In this document: positions 11,477-22,669 of the stretch, piece after piece
Layout: each line of letters starts with the position of its first letter
Numbering within the stretch: position 1 is the first letter of the stretch
From: Sweltsa coloradensis
Taxonomy: Eukaryota; Arthropoda; Insecta; Plecoptera; Chloroperlidae
Direction of reading: 5' to 3'
Assembly (NCBI GenBank): GCA_024449915.1
Contig: JAMZAV010004545.1
Span: 1 to 64,000, forward strand
DNA length: 64,000 nucleotides
The notes under the pieces: model-generated
Databases searched by the model: none
Seen by the model: only the letters and a program-made list of their open reading frames with translations
Told to the model about the DNA's origin: nothing
Position numbers and translations under genes: made by a program

Positions 11477-12112
11477 AAGCCGACCAAGCAAACCCTGTAG
11501 GCGCCGACACCATCGACGAGCGAACAATGGCCAACTACAGACCGGCATATTCAAGTAGGAAACACCAATCGATCAAGCTGGACACGATTCCACCCTCGTA
11601 AATCTCCAGAATCAACAAGACTGATTCGAATTTATTATTTTCTTTAGTTTGAATTAAGGACGCGTCAACCGTTAGGTCATAATGCACCACTCTAGCCTAG
11701 GGGATATGCGGAGGAGGGGCCCATGCTGGTCAGAACCAGCCACGAGGTACGAGATGAGGAAAGAGCGGTTCTCACGTCGCGAATATCATCGTCTTTGTCA
11801 TCGTTCGTTCTGGCATTGTCATCGTCGTCGTGGAGGGCGTCAAGGGGTGGGGGCAAGGTCCATGAGGACGATAGCCAGAGCTCGCCTCTAGTTTCGGGGT
11901 GTTTTATATACTCCTTTTTCTACAAACTGATGTTTGCGATGTAGACTTTATCTCTTGAATCGCCTTGTACGATTAGCAGAGCCATGCTCTGGGCTAATTC
12001 TTCTCCATGGGCCCAGACGGGGGAACAACCTAAATGTAATATGTGCCTCGTTGCTAGGACGCCTAAAAAGTCACCGATTACAAATCCTTAAGGAAATCTT
12101 TAAACCGTCGTA
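11477..12112. repeat. unclassified repeat, split by a SINE-like insertion
   Basis: Outer parts 11,477-11,644 and 12,024-12,112 match an inverted copy at 32,565-32,800, including accatcgacgagcgaacaat, ctggacacgattccaccc and ctcgttgctaggacg. The inverted copy lacks the intervening SINE (11,645-12,023) and thus acts as an empty site. No protein is recognised. Confidence 0.7.
11645..12023 (-). mobile_element. SINE-like repeat copy inside another repeat
   Basis: A full-length copy with tail block ggacgcgtcaaccgttagg, the gatatgcggaggagg and cgtcgtcgtggagg centre, and the head gactttatctcttgaatcgc to cccagacggggg. The inverted paralogue near 32.6 kb lacks it, which fixes its limits to within a few tens of bases. 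Confidence 0.8.
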
Positions 12113-12119
12113 ACACGCG

Positions 12120-12236
12120 AGAGAAACTAGGGCGCTTCAACCGGTGAGGTCATATTGCGCCACTTGCGATATTGTAAGTTCATGAAAAGAGTTTATGGTG
12201 AGTTTCAGGATTCTATTATTTTCTAAATTTACCAAG
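12120..12236 (-). mobile_element. short LINE 3'-UTR fragment
   Basis: It begins gagaaactagggcgcttcaa and carries ggtcatattgcgcc plus about 80 bases of the UTR. It is a strongly 5'-truncated copy of the EN-RT-RNase H LINE. Confidence 0.7.
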
Positions 12237-12423
12237 ATAATGTATTGAAAAGCAAGTCTTCAACGATCATCTAGCTTTCAAAACACATTGGATCTTGTTG
12301 CCAGTTTCAAAACAGAATTTCATTGAAAAACCATTGTAAAAGCCTAGACTTAATAAAACAAGTATCCCTATATTATAATAATTAAGAAGTTTTAGCAATT
12401 ATAAATAATATAATACGTATCAA

Positions 12424-12618
12424 AGGGCGCGTCAATTGTTAGGTCAAAATGCGAATCTCACGTCGTAGTCGTCACCGTCTTTGTGATCGCGTTCGTGTTG
12501 TCATAGTGACGACGACCGCCAGATCTCGCCTCTAGTTTCAGGGAGTAGGCTATATTGTAAACTTTTTACTAACAAGCTGATGCTGATGCAAAATTCTACC
12601 CGGGCCCAGACAGGGCAA
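12424..12618 (-). mobile_element. SINE-like repeat, internally deleted copy
   Basis: The tail block gggcgcgtcaattgttagg, gccagatctcgcctctagtt and the head end cgggcccagacaggg are present. The middle and much of the head are missing compared with the 11.0- and 18.3-kb copies. Confidence 0.65.
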
Positions 12619-12984
12619 CTCTCTATCTCGAGTTCACGTAAGAGGTATATTATTTGGTTTATTTGGTATACCAACATAACGAACTTTTAAATTCAATTTT
12701 GGCAAGCTTGTAAGTAATTCTGTGTCAGGACAAATTAAGTTGGTGTATTTCTAGGACTGTGCGGGTGGAGGTTTTGACAGTCGGGCCGGGTTCGGGTACT
12801 AAACAGCTTCGGGTTCTCGGGTCGGGTCAGCTCGGGAGGTAGAACACGCCCGTTATATCACTGCATGTTTAAGTGGTTAATTAATTTTACGTGTGAAGGA
12901 TTCTACATGATAAGTTTCTCCCAATTCATTTTCTATGGTCAGGGATTTCATTAAATGGAATTTTGTGTATCGTCAGTAAATAAT

Positions 12985-13200
12985 TGTCTGGACCGGCACC
13001 TCCACCAAAGTTTGTAAATCCTGGACCGGCACCTCCACCAAAAAGTTTGTATATCCTGGACCGGCACCTCCACCAACAAAGTTTGTAAATCCTGGGCCGG
13101 CACCTACACCATCATCCAAAATATGTGTCTTTTGCTAGGAGGAAACGTTCTTCATTTGTTGACAATATGTATCCTGTAGCCAAGACGAAATTTCCGGTTT
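12985..13200. repeat. 33-36 bp minisatellite and flank
   Basis: Four tandem units of about 33-36 bp share ctggaccggcacctccacca and aagtttgtaaatc (unit starts near 12,988, 13,021, 13,056 and 13,092). The flank ending in gccaagacgaaatttccgg also occurs at 9,656-9,760, so the array sits within a dispersed repeat. Confidence 0.8.
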
Positions 13201-13314
13201 GTTGTCAGTGACTTCGAGTTTCAGAGTCTTGAATGTATTTATATCAGTTTTTGTACAAGTTGAATCTCAAAAGATTTTTCAATTCGATTTGAAATTATTG
13301 TTAACATTTCATTG

Positions 13315-14010
13315 TTAAGCGAGCGAAGCGAGCGTTTCCATTTGACTCTGCCGGAAAAATTTGTCACTCGTTTTGTTTTTTTTTTTTGTTTTTTTTTTTG
13401 TTTGTATGTCTCGCCATAACGTTCGAACGGAGGCTCGGATCGAGTTGAAATTTTGACCATCCGCAAGCTTTGTTCTCGATTGAATGCCATTAGTTTTGTG
13501 GCAAAATCGTTCAAAAAGTTAAAAAGTTACATTTAAAGTTAATCGAAAGTTTTTTTTCAAACTAACCGGCGACAAAATCTGAGATAGCCAAATCATTTAG
13601 AATGTCCGTCCGGTCACGAATATGTTAATTTTAGTTTGATCCGATAAGTAGTGTAGATGGAAATTACATTATAACAAAAGTAACGTTGCCATGGCAACGA
13701 AAAGACGCGCGAAGTTTCAAATGCACTGCCACCTAGAAGTAATCAAAATACTTTCGAGGAAGCAGTCTATTATTTGTCACCAAAGAGTTTAAATATTTTC
13801 CAAGGAGTCAAGGTCCTCTAGATGGCGGTGGATTTTATCCACAAAGCAAAGATTTACATACGGGTTTACCCAAATACCTTGGCAATAATAAATAATACTG
13901 GAAACGCGAACGTCGTAAATTTTTAAATTTAAAAAAATGTGCAATGTGGGTCTAGCTATAGCACGTGCTCGCTTATCAACGCGTCCAACTGAGCGTTTCC
14001 TAGTTTTATT
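13315..14010 (+). repeat. GAGCGAAGCGAGCG repeat, copy A
   Basis: A ~700-bp non-coding dispersed repeat. Landmarks in order: gagcgaagcgagcgtttcca, tatgtctcgccataacgttc, tcggatcgagttgaaatttt, cattagttttgtggcaaaat, aatcatttagaatgtccgtc, gaaattacattataacaaaa, cactgccacctagaagtaat, atggcggtggattttatcca, tagcacgtgctcgcttatca, gagcgtttcctag. Related copies lie at 14,034, 44,781 (inverted) and 57,281. Both ends carry a GAGCGTTTCC motif in the same direction. The class is unknown. Confidence 0.8.
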
Positions 14011-14033
14011 AAATTCTGTAAAAAATATTTATT

Positions 14034-14462
14034 AAGCGAGCGTTTCCATTTGACTCTGCCGGAAAAAATAGTCTCTTTTTTTTGTATGTCTCGCCATAAC
14101 GTTCGAACGGAGGCTCGGATCGAGTTGAAATTTGGTCACCATCCGAAAGCTTCGTTCTCGATTGAATGCCATTAGTTTTGTAGCAAAATCGTTCAAAAAG
14201 TTACAAAGTTACAAAGTTACATTGAAGTTAATCGAAAGTTTTTTTTTTTAACTAAACGGCGACAAAATCTGAGGTGGCCAAATCATTTAGAATGTCCGTC
14301 CGGTCACGAATATGCTAATTTTATTTTGATCCCATAAATAGTGTAGATGGAAATTACATTATAACAAAAGTAACGTTTCCATGACGAAAAGTGGCACGAG
14401 GTTTCTGGCCACTATGCACTGCCACCTAGAAGCAATCAAAATACAATCGAGGAAGCAGTGTA
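14034..14462 (+). repeat. GAGCGAAGCGAGCG repeat, copy B (3'-truncated)
   Basis: It follows copy A in direct orientation after about 24 bases and is homologous to copy A's first two thirds, from gcgagcgtttcca to cactgccacctagaagcaat. It is cut off where the SINE-like copy begins at 14,464. Confidence 0.75.
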
Positions 14463-14463
14463 G

Positions 14464-14786
14464 AATGCGCCACTGGCACACTGGCCTAGGGGCCATGAAG
14501 AGGAAAGTCCAACCAAGGAGGAGGAAATAAGGTGGGGGTTCTCAAGGCGCGGTCGTCATCGTCTTTGTCATCGTTTGTGCTGTCATGGTCGTCGTCGTCG
14601 GGGAGGTCGTCAAGGCGATAGGGATGGATCCCCGACGACGACTGCAAGAGCTCGCCTCTATAGTTTCAGGGACTTCTCCCCTAATTGCGAGCTGATGTTT
14701 GCGAGATGACTGTATCTCTTTCCTCGCCTTGTACTATTAGCAGAGCCATGCTCTGGGCCAGATTCTACCCCGGGCCCAGACGGGGG
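14464..14786 (-). mobile_element. SINE-like repeat copy
   Basis: Block order is as in the 18.3-kb copy: gcgccactggc and cctaggggcc, ctcaaggcgcggtcgtcatc, gacgactgcaagagctcgcc, gctgatgtttgcgagatg, cagagccatgctctgggcc, cgggcccagacgggg. The LINE-like tail is missing on the left side. Confidence 0.7.
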
Positions 14787-14870
14787 ACGCCAAGCGTTCA
14801 CAACGCAACAAGAAGCGTGAGTAATCTTGATGATTTGTAAATTAATCTTTATTAAACTGTTCGCATGGAC

Positions 14871-15328
14871 CAGTGGTTCCCAAACCTTCCAGCCACTGTA
14901 CCCCCTGAGTAGTTTGGCTTCAACCACGTACCCCGCCCTTCTAAAACAAAGAACAGTCAACATTTCCCGCTGTTTTCCCGCTTGAGATGTTTTGTAACTC
15001 AGGAGATAAGTGCATTTTGACTGTCACTAAATGTTACCGAATGCATTATTATCACACTACCTTGAAGTTCATGAAGCCTGCGTTGTAGAAACTGTACAGG
15101 CTTGTCTTTGTATTGTACGTGTTTGGGCAGTGCCAATTAATTTATAAATATTATTGTTACATGGACAGACAGCATTTATATATACTGCATAAGTTAGAAG
15201 CTTTTAACTACTTAGCGTGGATTTGATTATAAAATAATAATGTTTGGTTATGCAAGACTTTTTCGATTACCACCTGGAAACTCCTTCATTTCCCTGGGGG
15301 CACGCGTACCACAGATTGGGATCCACTG
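14871..15328. mobile_element. hAT-type MITE, 458 bp
   Basis: The left end is cagtggttcccaaacct. The right end gattgggatccactg is its imperfect inverse. The flanks gcatggac (14,863-14,870) and gcatagac (15,329-15,336) are an 8-bp target duplication with one mismatch, as hAT transposons make. The CAGTGGTTC terminus is also typical of animal hAT elements. Subterminal regions carry GTACCCC on the left and GCGTACC on the right. No transposase is encoded, so it depends on an external one. Confidence 0.88.
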
Positions 15329-15447
15329 GCATAGACGATAAGCAAAGTGTCTAATTCGTATGTTCTCATTCACAGGCGCTGTCGAAAAGAGGAACGAGGT
15401 TAATGTAGAGATTACCGTGTACAATCGGCAGGAAAATACGACGACAT

Positions 15448-16715
15448 GAGAAACAAGGGCGCTTCAACCTGTTAGGTCATATTGCACCACCTGTGATATT
15501 GAAACCAAATTAAATGAGTTAATAATGTGTTTTATGATTATAATTGTTTTCTGAGTGGATAAAAATAAGAAAAAAAATGATGATTGTAAAAGCCAAAAAA
15601 GTTTTTTTTATAGGAAATAAATAAACACGGAAATGTTTATGAGGTGAAATAAATTTTGTTAAATGAATAATTACTCTTAATAAAAAATCTAGAATCTTTG
15701 TCGCCGTAATCATATGATAGAACTTCTTCATATGATTGGGAGACATCAAATTGCGTGCGCAAGGCATCATTTTTGGTAAATTCTGCTAGCACATGACGTA
15801 CGGTAAAAGGTATTAAAGGTATGTGTCACATCTGGGAATAATATTTTCTTTGGTTAAGAGATATCCGTGAGTTAGGCGTGTATGGCCTATACGAATTGTA
15901 CGTGTGTTCTCTACGTAAGAGTCGAGACGTAGGAGGACGAATTTTATTAGTCAGTGAGGGCATCTCACTACTCAATTTGATATTTTGCTAAAAATCCCAA
16001 GATGCTTGACGCAAATCCAACAATCTTTGCTTGAATGCATTCTTGACATCTGGAACGGGAACTATCCAGCAAAACTCTATTATATTTCCTTTAGAAAATA
16101 GTTTTTCTAAATAGAATTTGATATCTGGTACCAAATGATGACTTGAATACATGAGTTTTATAGCTTGAATTGAAGAAGAAGAATTGAAATTGAAGCATTG
16201 AATTGAAGAGCTTCACGAATGGCGAATAACTCTGCAGTGAAAACTGAACATACGTCGCTAAGCCTGAAATGATCAGTTAAGGTGGAGCAATAAAAGGCAC
16301 TTCCAACCTTGTTGTAAATTTTGGAGCCATCTGTAAATACCAAAGTAAAACCTTTGATGTTCATGGTAAAGCTTTCTAAAGTCAATTTTGAATACACTAT
16401 CGCAAGTAGAGTTTTTATCAAAACGACAAAGGTCGAATATAATAATCGGCTCTGGTGTAGACCAGGGCGGGTTATTGCTAAAAACAAAATTAAAAACTGT
16501 TGGCAGATTAAAATCTATAAGATTAAACAAAAGTTCACATCTTATCCCGTTGGAAGGGTTGCCATGGATTTATTATCAAAGTGTTTGACATATTTCACAT
16601 TAAAAACATCCAAATTTGCTGGATGGTAAGGCATAGCTTTAATTTTCATTGCGTGTGTACCCATCAAAAGGTTTCGCCGTTCTGCCAAGGAGGAAACACC
16701 TGACTTAGCACACGA
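15448..16715 (-). mobile_element. EN-RT-RNase H LINE, 5'-truncated copy B
   Basis: A minus-strand copy of about 1.27 kb. It carries an RNase H core readable as LVFTDGSKIYNKVGSAFYCS (near 16,270-16,345) and AELFAIREALQ, then a C-terminal domain and 3' UTR ending at the gagaaacaagggcg block at 15,448. Compared with copy A it has a deletion of roughly 95 bp at about 16,068, removing the ENEHADRAAKEAS part of RNase H. Its truncated 5' side abuts the 3' terminus of copy A at 16,725. Confidence 0.8.
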
Positions 16716-16724
16716 CGACGACGT

Positions 16725-18287
16725 GAGAAACTAGGGCGCTTCAACCGGTTTGGTCATATTGCGCCGCCTGTGAATTAAAGTAAATGAGAAGAGTTAATGC
16801 AGGTATGTTTGATGATTAGATTGTTTTCTTAGTGTATAAATAACAAAATAAATTGATGATGATGAAAGTAATAGCAAAATTAAAAGTAATATATGTGAAT
16901 GAAAAAAAAGAAAAGAAAGAAATGTGTATGATATGAATTTAAATTTTGCTAAATAGATTTCTATGGATGAGAAATTTAGAAAGTTTGTCGCCGTTATCAT
17001 ATGATAGAAGTTCTTCATATGATCGGGAGAGATCAAATTGCGTGCGCAAGGCATCAAATTTGGTACATTCTGCTAGCATATGAAGTACGATTAAAGGTAC
17101 ATCACATGTGTCACATATGGGAATAACCTGTTCTCTGGTTAAGAGATATCCGTGAGTTAGGCGTGTGTGGCCTATATCAAGTCTAGACAATACCACCTCT
17201 TCTCTACGTGCAGAGACGAGACGTAGGCGGACGAATTTTATTAGTCAATGTGGGCATCACACTACGCAATTTGTTATTTTGCAACACATCCCAAGATGCT
17301 TGTCGCAAATCCAACAATCTTTGCTTGAATACACTCTTGACATCTGGAACGGGAACTAGATTGAAATCAACGTCGCGACGCTGGGAAGCTTCCTTAGCAG
17401 CCCGATCAGCGTGTTCATTTTCCTCGATGCCCACGTGTCCAGGTATCCAGCAAAACTCTATTATATATCCCTTAGAGGTTAGAATTCTAAATAGAATTGG
17501 ATGTCTTGTACCACATGATGACTAGAATACATAAGTTTTATAGCTCGAAGTGAACTTAAATATCTGTACACAAAAGGTATTCTCCACAACGACAACGTAG
17601 AATGTATTTAAGAGCTTAACGGATGGCAAATAAATCTGCAGTGAAAACTGAACACACGTCGCTTAGCCTAAAACGTTCAGTTAAAGTGGAGCAATAAAAA
17701 GCACTTCCAACCTTGTTGTCAATTTTGGAGCCATCTGTGAATACCAAAGTAAACCTTTGATGTTCATGGCAAATCAAATAAACTATCGAAAGTAGAATTT
17801 TTATCAAAACGTCGAAGTTCGAATAGAATAATCGGCTCTGGTGTAAACCAGTGCAGGTTATTGATAAAAACAAAATTTAAAACTATTGGCATAATAAATT
17901 CTATAAGATTAAACAATAGGTTACATCTAAATCCCAGTTGGAAGGGTTGCCATAGGTTTGTTACTAAAGAGTCTGACATATTTCACATTAAAAACAACTC
18001 GATTTGCTGGATGGTTATGCAAAGATTTAATTCACATTATGTACGTACCCATCAAGAGGTTTCGCCGTTCTGCCAAGGAGGACACACCTGACTCGGCATA
18101 CAAGCTGACTACCGGGCTTGTTCGAAATGCACCAAGAGCAAGACGAAGACCACAATGGTGGACAGTGTCGAGAAGATTGAGGGGGGTGTTACGTGTTGAA
18201 GAGTATACGAAACATCCATAGTGCATCTTGTAGCATACTAGAGATCCGAAAATTCTCAACATCCAAGTCCTATCTGCACCCCATGAT
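16725..18287 (-). mobile_element. EN-RT-RNase H LINE copy A, 3' part (RT thumb, RNase H, C-term)
   Basis: The 3' portion of the long LINE copy. From high to low coordinates: the RT end SWGADRTWMLRIFGSLVC and then LDTVHHCGLRLALGAFRTSP (18,285-18,090); an RNase H core with FTDGSKIDNKVGSAFYCS (about 17,690-17,745); GIEENEHADRAAKEAS (17,434-17,390), the late RNase H block; VLSRLDIGHTRLTHGYLL and a C-X2-C...H....C knuckle (17,196-17,040); then the UTR and terminal gagaaactagggcg block at 16,725. The frames are broken by indels. The presence of RNase H points to the I or related group; the exact clade is not settled. Confidence 0.85.
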
Positions 18288-18631
18288 TTTTTTTTTTGGT
18301 TTATTTGGATTAAGGATGCGTCAACCGTTAGGTCATAATGCACCACTCTAGCCTAAGGGGGGGGGGAGGGGCCCATGCTGGTCAGAACTAGCCACGGGTT
18401 AGGGGGGGTTTCTCACGTCGTTGTGTCATTGTCATCGTCGCCGGGGATGCGGTCAAGGGAGGGGGGCAAGGTCCCCGACGACGATTGCCAGAGCTCGCCT
18501 CTAGTTTCGGGGAGTAAGATACTCCGCTCTTTCTAGCTGATGTTGGCGAGTTGGACTTTATCTCTTGAATCGCCTTTTACGATTAACAGAGCCATGCTCT
18601 GGGCCAATTCTACCCCGGGCCCAGACGGGGG
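18288..18631 (-). mobile_element. SINE-like repeat inserted in LINE RT domain
   Basis: This is the best-delimited copy because it sits in coding sequence: the RT reading ...KVLSNT stops at 18,632 and resumes as SWGADRT at 18,287. Read on the minus strand it starts CCCCCGTCTGGGCCCGGGG, has a possible polymerase III A box (TGGCCCAGAGC) and B box (CGATTCAAGAG) in the first ~70 bases, a GC-rich body with GACGAC repeats, a tail TGACCTAACGGTTGACGC and ends in ATAAACC with about ten A. The head reads like a decayed tRNA, but that is an inference. No obvious target duplication was found. Confidence 0.82.
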
Positions 18632-20605
18632 CCCGTATTGCTGAGAACTTTCAAATGGTTGATTTTCAACATGCATCTTTTGCGTAACTCAACAACGTGG
18701 TTTTTCCAATTTAGCTTTTTGTCAAACATCATGCCAAGAAGACGGACATTTGGTTTGAATTGAAGTTCTATATTGTTAAACGAGAGTTGTGGGTCATTTT
18801 GAATTCCTTGAAGACGACAAAAGTGAATGCACTGAGTCTTTTCGGGAGAGAATCGTATCCCCCGCTTTCTAGCCCATTCACTTATATTGTTCAATCCAAT
18901 TTGCACGTGTCTTTGAGCTGTTGATAAATTTACCGATCTGTAGAAGATTCCCAGGTCATCTACAAATAGGCACGACATTAGGCTCTTTAGAATACAATCC
19001 ACAACACTGTTTATGCCAATAGCAACTAGTGACACCGACAAGACCGAGCCTTGTGGTACACCTGTTTCCAGTGAGAACGAGTCCGACAAAACATTGTTAA
19101 CACGCACTTTGAAAGTTCTATTTTTTTTTAAAAGTTTTCTAAAAATTTTGGCATGTGTCCTCGAAAACCCCACTCGTGAATCTGTTGAAGAATATTATAT
19201 CTCCATGTTGTGTCGTAGGCTTTTTCAATGTCAAAAAGCACGCCAACAACATGCTGTTTTGCAAAAAACCCTTCTTGAATAAAGGTCTCTAATCGAACCA
19301 AGTGGTCGATGGTGCAGCGACGTTGACAAAATTCACATTGGACGTTCGCCAATAAACAACGTGTTTCCAGCATCCACATTAGTCGTTTGTTGATCATCTT
19401 TTCGAACAATTTGCAAAAGCAACTTGTCAGAGAAATAGGGCGATATGAAGTCGGCATCGACTTGTCTTTTTGTGGGTTTAAGCAGAGAAATTAAAATGGC
19501 ACTACGCCAATCATCTGGAAATATGTCAGACAACCATTAAATATTAAAAAATAAAATAATAACTTCCAATGCGGGATCAGTTAGGTGCACAAACATGTCG
19601 TTGTGCATTTTGTCTTCTCCCACAGATGTGCGACGTAATGAGCTTAACGCCATACGAAGTTCCCACAAAGAGAACGCTCTGTTGTATGGCTCATCGTTTT
19701 TAGATGAGAAATAAAGTTTTCGAGCTTCTATCAACTGCTCGTGTGCCAGAAATTCTGCATCATATCGTGCATTGCTGCTTACCGATGCAAAATGTGAACC
19801 CAGTACTGAAGCCACATCTGCTGGAGTAGTAATTAATTGCCCGCCATCCTTGATAGCGGGTATGGTGTTTACCTGACGTCCACTAATTGATTTAATCCTT
19901 TTCCACACCATCGTGGAAGAGGTGCTGTAATTTATAGAAGATACATACTCTTGCCATGACTGCCTCTTACTATGTTTGATAATTCGTCTCGTTTTCGCTC
20001 TCTCGTGCTTGAAATTGATTAAATTTTCAAATGTAGGAAATGTATTTAATTTTTTAAAAGCTGCTTTCTTTGCCTTGATGGCCAAAGCGCAATCTTTGTT
20101 CCACCAGGGGACGACACGACGTCGTGGTTCACCACTAGTCAGTGGTATACTGGCATATGCTGCATCGAGCAAGCATTTACTGACCATATTGACAAGCACG
20201 TTGGGGTCACGAGAACTAGTAATGTCCACCTTGAGCAAAGAGACTTCACTAATTTCCTGGAACTTTCCCCAATCAGTTTGCGCAAGTCTCCATCCCTGAC
20301 CTGGATTGTGTGACCTATTGTAGTTTAATACAGTCACCTGAATTGGAAAATGATCACTTCCATGTAAATCATCAAGCACATTTAGCTCGAGATCAAGCGA
20401 TAGCAATGGTGTACACATGACAAAATCTATGGCAGAAAAAGTGCCAGAATGTGACGTGAAATGAGTCATCTGGCCCGTGTTCAACAATGCAACATCATTG
20501 TGTTGTAGAAAATCTGCTACAACACAACCCCGTTGATCAGAAACTACTGATCCCCAGTCAGTATGGTGAGCGTTAAAATCACCACCCAAGATTACGGGTC
20601 CATGT
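18632..20605 (-). pseudogene. EN-RT-RNase H LINE copy A, EN end and RT domain (frame-broken)
   Basis: The central part of the LINE polyprotein. From 20,600 down: an apurinic-like endonuclease segment with VILGGDFNAHHTDWGS and GSDHFPIQV (the SDH active-site motif), a linker with PWWNKDC, then RT. DDWRSAILISLLKP starts the fingers near 19,520. Motif A FDIEKAYDTTWR is near 19,210-19,245, motif B GVPQGSVLS near 19,035-19,060 and motif C LFVDDLGIF near 18,940-18,970, so the catalytic Asp pair is intact. Frames change near 19,535, 19,450 and 19,150. The apparent N-terminal residues upstream of GPVIL are translated from the LTR that interrupts the gene, not LINE protein. The missing N-terminus lies beyond 31,673. 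Confidence 0.88.
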
Positions 20606-22667
20606 TGTGATGTTAGGTAGCGTAGGCTGCTTCCAATCTTTGATTTTTTATTCAAATTTGCATACTAAAATTTGCATCTCAAGTTTAACTCTAATTATTA
20701 ATCAATCATATTCTTAATTACATGCCATGCATAAAGCCAACTTCATTAATTAGACAACTCAATATTAATAATAAAATGATCATAATGAATCTTCTAGAAC
20801 GAAACTCAAGGTTTGGAAGTATTTAGGAATTAGATTTCAGTTTAAAATCTCAACGCAGAGGCGTAGTGCCCTTCAGGTAATTGGTTTTCAAAGAATTGGT
20901 GAATAGAAATCATGTTGGTCGGAGACAGAGGTCTGGACAGAGTGTATGGCGTTGAGCTCAGAGTAAGCCGTCAGATGCCAGCTAGTCGGCGATTATGGTT
21001 CGGTTGACTGGTTACCTAGCCGAAATAACTGATGTTATCTTGATTCCGAGTAGCTGCTACGCAGTATTTTTGAGAGTGGTTTCTTTCTATAGTTAGGGGT
21101 GAGTCAATAGGATGGCTTGACAAAGGGCTTAAGTCCAAGTATTTTAACCCAGGGACTGTGGTTTCAAGTTGAGATGTTTCGGGTATATAATTGGTCAGAT
21201 ACTAGGAATCTGAGAGGCTTCACCATGTCATTGAGGGGCCATACTGGTGTTTTCGTGAAAACCAAACACGACTCACTGCAGTCTTCGAGCGGAGGCCATC
21301 GATTCAGCCACGTACCGCTATGGCGTCGCGCGAGGTTTAATTGTTATATGGTTGCTACAGCTTCGGGTGGCAATCAGAAACCTAGATTTCGGTTCGGTTC
21401 GGATGAAGTGTGGTGGTAAAAGCAAGATTGAGTTAATCGGGAAAAGTAATTGTGTAATGTAATAATTTTTTAAGTGTGATTGCATAATCAATTTATGTTC
21501 AGCGTGTCAATGTAATAGTCTTCGGTTCAACCAATGTCAAATGTGGTTCATATCAACAAAATTCGTCGAAAATATCATCTTTAAGTAAATTTTAATAATA
21601 AATAATCAAACTTTGTTTGATTATTCTTCGTTGTCATCAGACCACTCAAGGAGTGCTGATTGAGCAAGTTTTCTACGAGAGTGACTGTTTTTCGTCAAAG
21701 TAAATATTGTTTCTACGAACTGTAACGGCGCTAACGTTATAAATATCCGAATAACAAGATTAATATGTCACAAGTAGCGAGTCATGATCATTGATCAACA
21801 ATAAATATAAAAATCTACGTGTGTCTGTGGACACCACTCAACAATAGAATCATCGAGAATTCTCGTCTAAAGGAGGACCCATCGTGTAAGCTGAGGTTAG
21901 ATGCCTAGGAGTGTAGATCGACTCCCGACATCGCCCATACCAATGGATTAACCCGTCAACATTTATCGTCGTTCCGCCTCAAGATAAATCTTCAAATTCC
22001 CATAGTGCAACCGTAAAGAATAGTGCTACAAAGTGTCAATGTGCGCATATAAAAAATAGTGTCATCGTATCATCAAGTCTCCACAATTGGATTAAAAACA
22101 ATTCTACGGCAGAAGGTGAAGTACCTGTCAAATGACAGTTCAATTTATCATTTTTGTATTTTGTAAACTTAAGATATTTTTTTTCATAAAAAAACGTTGT
22201 ATTGTTCACCTAATAATAGTTCAGTCGAAATAGGAATTCACGAGCTCGTTAGGCAGGTAAATTAGTAAGAAATTTGTATCACCATATTGCAATTGTCAAT
22301 AGTGAACCAGACATTGTTAAACATTTATGCAGTATATTTTCCAGTAGTTAGACACCCTGACAATTCCTACCCTAGGGTTAACCGGACGTAGGCATTGTTA
22401 TCGTCGCTTCGGAGGGCTAGCTGGAGTCCGACGGCAAGGTTCAAGCCACTTCAAGGAAGTAAGGTAGGCTTAAGCTGAGAGGGAGAACGTGTATTTATGA
22501 TCGAATTTTCAGGTGACTAATTAATTAATTATTGTGGGAATAATTAGTAAAAATTAATTTTCTTAATGAGTTTTGTGTTTTAATGTCTGAGCTAGTAATC
22601 AAAAATATCAATGTAAATTAGTCGTCCAAGTCCAGAGTCGGGCAACTTTAAGGGCTTGAAGGTGACA
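20606..22667 (+). repeat. 5' LTR
   Basis: A 2,062-bp repeat with TG...CA ends. A TATA-like gggtatataattgg lies near 21,178-21,192 and could serve the promoter; this is inferred. A 100-residue open frame (21,117-21,419) is partly shared with the other LTR but broken there, so I treat it as non-coding. Confidence 0.93.
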
Positions 22668-22669
22668 AT

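Noticed and set aside
19976..20299. Plus-strand 107-residue frame
   Set aside because: It is the antisense shadow of the LINE endonuclease/RT linker on the minus strand.
21117..21419. 100-residue frame within the 5' LTR as a possible accessory gene
   Set aside because: The counterpart in the 3' LTR is shortened and shifted by single-base indels; no family features.
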